Assembly (NCBI RefSeq): GCF_001614315.2
Contig: NZ_LVEG02000008.1
Span: forward strand, 186,001-250,000
Direction of reading: 5' to 3'
DNA: 64,000 bases
DNA from: Halofilum ochraceum
GTDB lineage: Bacteria > Pseudomonadota > Gammaproteobacteria > XJ16 > Halofilaceae
Every line of letters begins with the position of its first letter. The first letter of the stretch is position 1. The notes under the pieces were generated by a model, which saw nothing but the letters and a program-made list of their open reading frames with translations, had not been told where the DNA came from and made no database searches. Positions 57,742 through 64,000 of this stretch are shown in pieces. The position numbers and the translations under genes are program-made.

Positions 57742-60219
57742 ATGCCCGAACGGCTCATCAACGCCTGCTATCGACTGCTTCTCGGCCGCCCGTGGCTGGT
57801 GCTCGCCGTCATCTTCCTGCTGCTGGCCGGCGCCATTCATCAGGCGCGCCATTTTGAGCTCGACGCCTCGGCCGAGTCCCTGATGCTGCAGGGCGACGAG
57901 GACCTGGAGCAGTACCGCACGATCCGTCAGCGCTATGGATCGGACGACTTCGTATTCGTGACTTTTACGCCAAAGGGGCCCCTGTTCAGCGACGACACGC
58001 TGGACACGCTCGAGTCGTTGCGCGACGAACTGGCCGCGATCGAGCGGGTGGCCTCGGTCACGAGCCTGCTCGATGTACCGCTCGTGCAGGGGGAGGACGT
58101 CACGTTCGAGACGCTCCAGGAAGGGCCACCGACGCTGCGTGACCCCGAAGTATCGATGGAACAGGCCCGGCAGGAATTCCTGACCAGCCCGCTCTACAGC
58201 GATCTCATACTGAACGACGACGCCGACACCACGGCAATGCTCGTCCGCTTCGAACAGGACGAGCGCTTCGCGGAACTCCTCGATCGCCGACGGGAATTAC
58301 GCGAGCGGCAAGAGGCGGGGGAACTCGACGCCGCAGGGAGAGCGGAACTGGAGAAAGTCGAACGCGCCTTCGACGAGCGCGGTGACCTGATCCAGATGCG
58401 GATGGAAGAGGGGATCGCCAAAATCCGTGCGACCCTCGAACGCTACCGCGATCCGCCGACGATCCACCTTGGCGGCGTCCCGATGATCGCGGTCGACATG
58501 ATCGACTTCGTACGCAGCGACATCCGCACCTTCGGGGTCGGTGTCGGCCTGTTCATCATCCTGCTGCTCGCGCTGGCCTTCCGACGCACCCGCTGGGTCG
58601 TCGTGCCGTCGGTGATCTGCGCGAGCGTCGTCGTGGCCATGGTCGGGTGGATCGGCTTCATGAGCTGGCCGGTGACGGTCGTCTCATCGAATTTCATCTC
58701 GCTGGTCCTGATCATCACCCTGTCGCTGATCGTGCACCTGATCGTCCGTTATCGGGAACTGCACGCGCATGACGAATCCATCGGCCAGAAAGAGCTCGTC
58801 CAGCAGACCCTGCGGAGCAAATTCAAGCCCTCGTTTTTCACGTCCCTGACGACGGCGATCTCTTTCGGTTCGCTGATGTTCGCCGATATCCGCCCGGTGA
58901 TGGATTTCGGCCTGATGATGGTGTGCTCCGTCGTCGCCGGTTTCATCCTGACGTTCGTGCTGTTCCCGTCCCTGCTGGCCCCGCTGAAGCCGGCGCCGGT
59001 GCCGCACCCGAAGCGCGACTGGGCGGCCACGATCAATCTCGGGATCGCCCACGTGGTGCACCGGCGACCCGGGCGCACGGCCATCGTATTCATCGTGCTC
59101 GCGGCGCTCGGCGTCGCCGGGGCGCTGCGGCTGACGGTCGAGAACCGCTTCATCGATTACTTCCATGAGGACACCGAGATCTATCAGGGCATGGCGCTGA
59201 TCGATCAGGAACTGGGCGGTACAACCCCGCTGGATGTCGTGATCGATGCACCACAGGCATTCATGGAGGACTACGAGGCGGCGCGCGCGTTCGATGAGGA
59301 GATGGGCATCGAAACCGAGTCGACGCCAGCGCAGGGCTACTGGTACAACGCCAATGGCCTTGAGCGCGTGACCGAAATCCAGGACTGGCTCGAGGGCCTC
59401 GATGCGACCGGCAAGATCCTGTCGGTGGGCACGGCCTGGGAGATGGTTCTGGAAATCAATGACGGCGAGCGGCTGGAGCCGTTCGAACTCGGCATCCTCT
59501 ACAACCGGGTGCCGGAGGAACTCCGTCAGCAGCTCATCGATCCGTACATGACGCCCGACGGTAACCAGATCCGTTTCGACATCCGTGTCATCGATTCGTT
59601 GCCCGGTCTCAATCGCGATCAGCTGCTCGAACGGATCCACACCGGTCTGCCGAGGGAATTCGACATCGAACCCGAGCAGGTCACGCTGTCGGGGATGCTC
59701 GTGCTGTACAACAACGTCATGCAGAGCCTCTTCCGCTCCCAGATCGTGACGCTGGTCGTCGTATTCGGGGCCATCATGCTGATGTTCGGTGCACTCTACC
59801 GCTCCGTTCGCATGGCCCTGATCGGTCCGGTCCCGACCGCTGTGGCGGCCAGTTTCGTGCTCGGCATCATGGGCTGGATCGGGCTGCCGCTGGATATCAT
59901 GACCATGACCATCGCCGCGATCGTCATCGGCATCGGGGTGGACGACACCATCCATTACGTCGACCGCTTCCAGACCGAAGTGCGTGACGGTGCGGATTAT
60001 CCCACCGCTGCGGAGATCGCCCATCGCGAGGTCGGGCGGGCCATGGTCTACACCACGGTCATCATCACGCTCGGGTTCTCGATCCTGACCCTGTCGAACT
60101 TCATGCCGACGATCTACTTCGGCCTGTTGACCGGCCTGGCGATGGTGTTCGCCCTGGTGAGTAACCTCGCCCTGCTGCCGGTCCTGCTCGAGCGCCTGCG
60201 GCCGTTCGGGGCGCGGTGA
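57742..60219 (+). CDS. RND superfamily (MMPL-type) exporter
   Basis: This 825-aa protein has 12 predicted helices in two halves, with large periplasmic loops after helices 1 and 7. The sterol-sensing-like blocks include NFISLVLIITLSLIVHLIVRYRE, FGSLMFADIRPVMDFGLMMV and the C-terminal IAAIVIGIGVDDTIHYVDRFQTE, with GVDD as expected for proton relay. Members may export lipids or hydrophobic compounds; no substrate is indicated by neighbours. It is divergent from cysH. No adaptor or outer-membrane channel gene is near. Confidence 0.88.
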   Translation: MPERLINACYRLLLGRPWLVLAVIFLLLAGAIHQARHFELDASAESLMLQGDEDLEQYRTIRQRYGSDDFVFVTFTPKGPLFSDDTLDTLESLRDELAAIERVASVTSLLDVPLVQGEDVTFETLQEGPPTLRDPEVSMEQARQEFLTSPLYSDLILNDDADTTAMLVRFEQDERFAELLDRRRELRERQEAGELDAAGRAELEKVERAFDERGDLIQMRMEEGIAKIRATLERYRDPPTIHLGGVPMIAVDMIDFVRSDIRTFGVGVGLFIILLLALAFRRTRWVVVPSVICASVVVAMVGWIGFMSWPVTVVSSNFISLVLIITLSLIVHLIVRYRELHAHDESIGQKELVQQTLRSKFKPSFFTSLTTAISFGSLMFADIRPVMDFGLMMVCSVVAGFILTFVLFPSLLAPLKPAPVPHPKRDWAATINLGIAHVVHRRPGRTAIVFIVLAALGVAGALRLTVENRFIDYFHEDTEIYQGMALIDQELGGTTPLDVVIDAPQAFMEDYEAARAFDEEMGIETESTPAQGYWYNANGLERVTEIQDWLEGLDATGKILSVGTAWEMVLEINDGERLEPFELGILYNRVPEELRQQLIDPYMTPDGNQIRFDIRVIDSLPGLNRDQLLERIHTGLPREFDIEPEQVTLSGMLVLYNNVMQSLFRSQIVTLVVVFGAIMLMFGALYRSVRMALIGPVPTAVAASFVLGIMGWIGLPLDIMTMTIAAIVIGIGVDDTIHYVDRFQTEVRDGADYPTAAEIAHREVGRAMVYTTVIITLGFSILTLSNFMPTIYFGLLTGLAMVFALVSNLALLPVLLERLRPFGAR

Positions 60220-60220
60220 A

Positions 60221-60255
60221 GGGCCAAGGGCCAAGGGCCAAGGGCCAAGGGCCGA
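60221..60255. repeat. Tandem 7-bp repeat GGGCCAA
   Basis: Five contiguous 7-bp units (the last is GGGCCGA) lie just after the exporter stop codon. The repeat is the kind prone to slippage and could vary in copy number. Confidence 0.9.
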
Positions 60256-60486
60256 GGCGGGAGGATCGTAGGCGCGTTTTCGCCGAAGGCGAACGCGCGC
60301 GGCTCGGGCACCATGATCGAACCGATGAGCGGCTGGCCCGGACGCCTCGGCGGCCCGCTTCGGGCCTACGCCCGCGCCATTGAAGGCGGCCGCGATTGTC
60401 CGCACAATACCGATAATTCCTTACCAGAATACTCGGGAATGGCGCAGGGCGGTTCAGGCCCCGCCATCCCTTTGGAGGCCCCGACC

Positions 60487-61989
60487 ATGAGCACCGCCGA
60501 GACCGCCCGGCCCGCGACGCTGACGCTCGACAACAGCTATCTCCGCCTGCCTGAGGGCTTCTACGCCAAAGTCGCCCCGACGCCGGTCGCGGAGCCGAAG
60601 CTGATCCGGATCAACCGGCCGCTGGCGGCGGAACTCGGGCTGGATGCGGACGCGCTCGCGTCGCCCGAGGGTGTCGAGATGCTGGCCGGCAACCGGGTCC
60701 CGGACGGGGCCGAGCCGCTGGCGCTGGCCTATGCGGGTCACCAGTTCGGCAATTTCGTCCCCAGCCTCGGGGATGGCCGGGCCGTGCTGCTCGGCGAACT
60801 GATCGACCGCACGGGCCGGCGCCGCGATGTCCAGCTCAAGGGCGCCGGCCTGACGCCGTTTTCCCGTGCCGGCGATGGCCGTGCGTCGATCGGGCCGGTC
60901 ATGCGCGAGTACCTTGTCAGCGAGGGCATGGCCGGTCTCGGCATCGAGACCACGCGCGCCCTCGCGATGGTCGCGACGGGTCAGCCGGTCTATCGCCAGC
61001 AGGTCGAGCCGGGCGCCGTGCTCACCCGGATCGCCGCCAGCCATGTCCGTGTCGGGACGTTCGAATATTTCTACCGCCGGGGCGATCACGACAGCGTGCG
61101 CGCACTCGCCGATTATGTGATCGAACGGCACTATCCGGAGATCGCCGACCAGGATAACCCCTACGCCGCACTGCTGACCGAGGTCGTGACCCGTACCGCC
61201 GATCTGGTCGCGGACTGGCTCGGCGTCGGATTCATCCATGGCGTCATGAATACCGACAATGTCTCCATCGCCGGAGAGACAATGGACTATGGTCCCTGTG
61301 CGTTCATGGACAGCTACCACCCCGCGACGGTCTACAGCTCGATCGATGTCCAGGGCCGCTACGCCTACAACCAGCAGCCGCGGGTCGCGCACTGGAATCT
61401 CGCGCAGTTTGCCCAGTCACTGCTGCCGCTGCTGGCCGCGGACGAGGACGAAGCGATGGAGGTGGCGCGCGCGGCGCTCGACCACTATGCCCCCCGCTTC
61501 GAAGAGACCTACCACGCGCTGCTGCGGCGCAAGCTCGGGCTCGCGACCGAAGGCGAAGGGGATGTCGACCTTGCGATGGACCTGCTCAAGCGCATGGCCG
61601 AGCAGCGCGCGGACTTCACGCTGACCTTCCGGCGCCTGGCCGACCTGCAGCGTGATGACACCGGCAACGATGAGACCGTGCGGACGCTGTTCGAGGATCC
61701 CTCCGCGTTCGACGCCTGGGCCGAGAAGTGGCGTGAGCGGCTCGTGGCCGAGGACAGCGACGACGACACGCGCCGCACCGCGATGCGTGCGACCAATCCG
61801 GCCTATATCCCGCGTAATCACCGCGTCGAGCAGGCCATCAGCGCGGCCATGAGGGAGGATGACTTCACCCCGATGGAGCGGCTCCTCGAGGTCCTGGCGA
61901 GTCCATTCGAGGACCACCCGGAACACGCTGATCTCGCAAAGCCGCCGAAACCGGAAGAGGTCGTCCAGCGCACCTTCTGCGGGACCTGA
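60487..61989 (+). CDS. selO: SelO protein AMPylator (pseudokinase)
   Basis: This 500-aa protein transfers AMP to Ser, Thr or Tyr of target proteins and links to oxidative stress. The ATG at 60487 is preferred over the in-frame start at 60313. Blocks: AYAGHQFGNFVPSLGDGRAVLLGE, QLKGAGLTPFSRAGDGRASIGPVMREYLVSEGM, GFIHGVMNTDNVSIAGETMDYGPCAFMD. The C-terminal FCGT places Cys at the position where other members carry selenocysteine. Thus it is a Cys form. Confidence 0.95.
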   Translation: MSTAETARPATLTLDNSYLRLPEGFYAKVAPTPVAEPKLIRINRPLAAELGLDADALASPEGVEMLAGNRVPDGAEPLALAYAGHQFGNFVPSLGDGRAVLLGELIDRTGRRRDVQLKGAGLTPFSRAGDGRASIGPVMREYLVSEGMAGLGIETTRALAMVATGQPVYRQQVEPGAVLTRIAASHVRVGTFEYFYRRGDHDSVRALADYVIERHYPEIADQDNPYAALLTEVVTRTADLVADWLGVGFIHGVMNTDNVSIAGETMDYGPCAFMDSYHPATVYSSIDVQGRYAYNQQPRVAHWNLAQFAQSLLPLLAADEDEAMEVARAALDHYAPRFEETYHALLRRKLGLATEGEGDVDLAMDLLKRMAEQRADFTLTFRRLADLQRDDTGNDETVRTLFEDPSAFDAWAEKWRERLVAEDSDDDTRRTAMRATNPAYIPRNHRVEQAISAAMREDDFTPMERLLEVLASPFEDHPEHADLAKPPKPEEVVQRTFCGT

Positions 61990-62027
61990 TCCCCGGTCCC
62001 GCGTCCCGCAGACGTGATCAGGCAGGC

Positions 62028-62086
62028 TACGTGGAAGCGCTTACGTAGAACCGCCAATTACGCGCGCGGCCGCCGATCTCCAGACT
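62028..62086 (+). promoter_or_regulatory. Shared promoter motif, copy B (second 94-aa protein)
   Basis: TACG at 62028, TACGTAGAACCGCCAATT at 62042-62059, and CAGACT at 62081-62086. Spacing is identical to copies A and S. A TCCAG-CT--GAA--GCCA block after it also matches copy A. The distance from motif to ATG is 73 nt here and 77 nt in copy A. Confidence 0.85.
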
Positions 62087-62131
62087 GCGAACTGCCATAT
62101 GGCACAACGTCAGTCCAAGGAGATCGACATC

Positions 62132-62416
62132 ATGAAAACCGAGAATCGTCGCAACACCCGTAACTTCGTCCTTCCGACCACACTGCTCGCCACGGCATTC
62201 GTGACGGCACTCGCGACTCAGGGTGCGTTCGCGATGGTCACCGAACACGACCGCGAAACCAGGGCGACCGAAGCCAGTGAATCGGGCGTGCTGATCGTCA
62301 GTGGCCAGGGTCCGCGCGGCGACGTGAAATACGTCCGCCCGGATACGAAGGTCAAGACCGTCGGCTACGAGATCGGCGGTCCGGTCGGGCGGCTGGTGAA
62401 GAACCCGGCCGAATGA
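62132..62416 (+). CDS. 94-aa exported protein, GAFAM family (paralogue B)
   Basis: The ATG at 62132 follows AAGGAG. The signal peptide (VLPTTLLATAFVTALATQGAFA) is followed by MVTEHDRETRATEASESGVLIVSGQGPRGDVKYVRPDTK and a tail GGPVGRLVKNPAE. Total length is 94 aa, equal to paralogue A, with the same GAFAM(V/L)T junction and a VGR near the end. The upstream control region is nearly identical over the conserved blocks. It lies between selO and a two-component system on the other strand. Function unknown. Confidence 0.82.
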   Translation: MKTENRRNTRNFVLPTTLLATAFVTALATQGAFAMVTEHDRETRATEASESGVLIVSGQGPRGDVKYVRPDTKVKTVGYEIGGPVGRLVKNPAE

Positions 62417-62448
62417 GGGATCGAGAGACGGCGCAGGGATGCATTGCG

Positions 62449-62543
62449 GTAGGCCGGCTTGCGACCGAAGGGAGCCAGCCGGCGGTTTCGGGCCTCCAAA
62501 ACCCGCACCGCCGGCGGTTGCCTTTGGCCAAAGCCGGTCGGCC
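62449..62543. repeat. Dispersed intergenic inverted repeat, copy 3
   Basis: GTAGGCCGGCTTGCGACCGA and GGGAGCCAGCCGGCGG are the same arm sequences as the elements at 7479 and 50868, followed by a diverged GGCGGTTGCCTTTGGCC arm. It occupies the gap between paralogue B and the regulator gene. Confidence 0.8.
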
Positions 62544-62560
62544 CGTTGGAACTCTGAAAC

Positions 62561-62642
62561 GATCGCGAGCAAGCTCGCTCCTGCACGAATTCTGCCACCG
62601 CGGTACGGATGCACCTGTAGGAGCGAGCTTGCTCGCGATCAA
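62561..62642. repeat. Inverted pair of GTAGGAGCGAGC REP units
   Basis: The unit at 56654-56680 recurs here as a reverse-complement copy at 62561-62585 and a direct copy at 62616-62642, with a 30 bp spacer. It fills part of the gene-free 62417-62737 stretch. Confidence 0.88.
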
Positions 62643-62737
62643 CACGTCTCCTGACGCAAGACCGTAATCGGTTACAAAGGCGTCGCGTCGTATCCAGCAA
62701 CCGCCCGTAGGCCATACCACACGGACTGGACTGCTTC

Positions 62738-63391
62738 TCAGGCTCCAGGACTTCCTCTCCCGTCCACCGTCGGGCTCCAGTCACGATAACGGTTTCCGGC
62801 GAGCACCAGCCGGACCATTTCGGGCGCATTGCGCGCGCCCAGTTTGTCGAGAATGCGGCCACGATGGACCTCCACCGTGCGCGTACTCATCTCGAGTTCG
62901 TAGCCGATCACCTTGTTGAGTTTCCCCGCGAGAATGCCCTCCATGACCTGCCGCTCGCGCGGCGTCAGCCGCTCCAGCCGCTGGTCGATATCGGCGGACG
63001 CGGCCTCGCGTGTGCGGCGCTCCCGGTCGGCCACGATGGCCTCTTCCACGCGCGCGAGCAGCGAATCGTTGTCGAACGGCTTCTCGAGGAAATCGAGCGC
63101 ACCCGCGTTGACGGCTTCGACCGCCATCGGGATGTCGCCATGGCCGGTAATGAAGATGATGGGCATGCGGATCTCGCGTTCGGCGAGTTCGCGCTGCAGT
63201 TCAAGCCCGTTCATTCCGGGCAGGCGGACATCCAGGATGAGGCAGCCGGCACTGTCCCGGGCGACCCGGTTGAGCAACTCCTCGGGTGTCTCGAACGATT
63301 CGGCGGGATAACCCGCCGTCGTCACGAGGAATGAAGTCGCTTCACGGACGTCGGGGTCATCGTCGACGATGTAGACCTGTTCACTGCTCAT
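62738..63391 (-). CDS. FixJ-type response regulator
   Basis: This 217-aa protein has a receiver domain (YIVDDDPDVREATSFL, phosphorylated Asp D54 in LILDVRLPGMNG, TGHGDIPMAVEA, EKPFDN) and a LuxR/FixJ helix-turn-helix (LTPRERQVMEGILAGKLNKVIGYELEMSTRTVEVHRGRILDKLGARN). The kinase gene overlaps its start on the same strand. The nearest divergent gene is paralogue B, whose promoter motif contains the palindrome TACGTA. LuxR/FixJ proteins bind short palindromes, so this regulator is a candidate for the shared sites; that is inference. Confidence 0.92.
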   Translation of the reverse strand: MSSEQVYIVDDDPDVREATSFLVTTAGYPAESFETPEELLNRVARDSAGCLILDVRLPGMNGLELQRELAEREIRMPIIFITGHGDIPMAVEAVNAGALDFLEKPFDNDSLLARVEEAIVADRERRTREAASADIDQRLERLTPRERQVMEGILAGKLNKVIGYELEMSTRTVEVHRGRILDKLGARNAPEMVRLVLAGNRYRDWSPTVDGRGSPGA

Positions 63392-64000
63392 GCCGCCTCC
63401 TTCTTTTGCGCTGCCGCTGCCGGTATCCGGATCCGGAAGAGGGCGCCGCCACCCTCGGCATCTCCGGCCTCCACCGTTCCGCCGTGCGCCTCGACCAGCG
63501 AGCGTACGATCGCCAGCCCGAGGCCGGTGCCGCCGCTGCGGCCGGTCACCAGCGGCTCGAAGAGATGGTGCCGTTCCTCCGCGGGCAGACCGGGCCCGCT
63601 GTCTTCCACCGTGAGTTCGGCTTCGTGGTCCGCCTCTATGGCACGGGTGGTCACCCGCACCCAGCGCAGGCGGTCGCTGGGCGCTTCATGGACCGCGTCT
63701 AGGGCGTTCTGCAGCAGGTTGACGACCACCTGGCGGATCGCGACCGGGTCAACCTCGACCATCAGCGGCCGCGATGCCCGATCGCTGGTCAAGCTGACCC
63801 GCTGACGCCGGTATTCCGGCACGGTGAGTTCGATCGCTTCGCAGGCGAGCGTGTTCAGGTCCGAACGCACGCGTTCACCATCGCCGGTGCGGAGGAACGT
63901 CCGCACGCGCCGGACAATTGCGGCCGCCCGTTCGTTCCCCTTGACCACCCGCTCGAGCGCGTCGGCGACCTCGTCCGGTGGCCGGCCGTCGCGCAGCATC
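63388..64000 (-). CDS. Sensor histidine kinase, C-terminal part (cut by window end)
   Basis: The frame is open to 64000, so the N-terminus is outside. The visible part shows the dimerisation region end (ERVVKGNERAAAIVRRVRTFLRTG) and the ATPase domain: N box RQVVVNLLQNALDAV, G1 VEDSGPGL, G2 GGTGLGLAIVRSL. The stop overlaps the regulator start by 4 bp (ATGA). Pairing with a FixJ-type regulator suggests a FixL/TodS-like kinase. The ATG at 63999 is internal, not a start. Confidence 0.9.
   Translation of the reverse strand, partial: MLRDGRPPDEVADALERVVKGNERAAAIVRRVRTFLRTGDGERVRSDLNTLACEAIELTVPEYRRQRVSLTSDRASRPLMVEVDPVAIRQVVVNLLQNALDAVHEAPSDRLRWVRVTTRAIEADHEAELTVEDSGPGLPAEERHHLFEPLVTGRSGGTGLGLAIVRSLVEAHGGTVEAGDAEGGGALFRIRIPAAAAQKKEAA

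Overview
The window is about 64 kb of high-GC chromosome from a free-living gammaproteobacterium, probably Chromatiales/Ectothiorhodospiraceae-like. That placement is inference from gene content and neighbourhoods: nudJ-mnmA-hflD, icd next to aceK, clpS-clpA near infA, ydbH-ynbE-ydbL, and a tmRNA with a gammaproteobacterial tag peptide. No virus, plasmid, CRISPR array, rRNA operon or transposase was seen. Most of the window is core genome, with two accessory-looking clusters.

Layout: (1) 1-7.2 kb is a copper-handling cluster. It has two divergent CopL-like exported proteins, the multicopper oxidase copA, the outer-membrane copB, a Met-rich Spy-like periplasmic protein, a DUF411 protein, a CDF-family transporter lacking two metal-site Asp residues, a SHOCT protein and a broken kdpE-like regulator. 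(2) 7.2-32.3 kb is core: tRNA-Asn, aspartate aminotransferase, uvrB, a SET-domain protein, nfeD-slipin, aceK and icd, hflD-mnmA-nudJ, clpS-clpA, an ~0.9 kb nested palindromic element, infA, ppsA, DUF1249, and the moxR-DUF58-transglutaminase operon. (3) 32.6-35.2 kb has a CPA2 antiporter and a 3-mercaptopyruvate-type sulfurtransferase. (4) 35.3-44.0 kb is the most unusual part. A minus-strand operon (ECF sigma factor, EAL phosphodiesterase with a dead GGDEF, DUF547, DUF3179, Cys-Cys membrane protein) lies back to back with plus-strand genes for a 94-aa exported protein, an unclassified 343-aa exported protein, a cupredoxin, a membrane protein and a stand-alone MHYT-domain protein. (5) 44.1-46.7 kb has a PagL-like lipid A deacylase, two orphan genes and tmRNA. 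(6) 46.9-64 kb has purL, a GST, uspA, ydbH-ynbE-ydbL, cysH, an RND/MMPL transporter, selO, a second 94-aa exported paralogue, and a FixJ-type regulator with its kinase (cut by the window end).

Main discovery: four upstream regions share one promoter-like architecture: TACG, 10 nt, TACGTA, then usually a nearby AACC..AAT block, then CAG(A/G)CT about 39 nt from the start of TACGTA. The sites precede the ECF sigma gene, both 94-aa exported paralogues (20 kb apart) and the 343-aa/cupredoxin/MHYT genes. Spacing is identical in three sites and 1 nt longer in the fourth. This suggests one undescribed envelope, copper or redox-responsive regulon tying the accessory cluster to the locus beside the FixJ-type two-component system. 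The function is not known; the shared sequence is directly visible.
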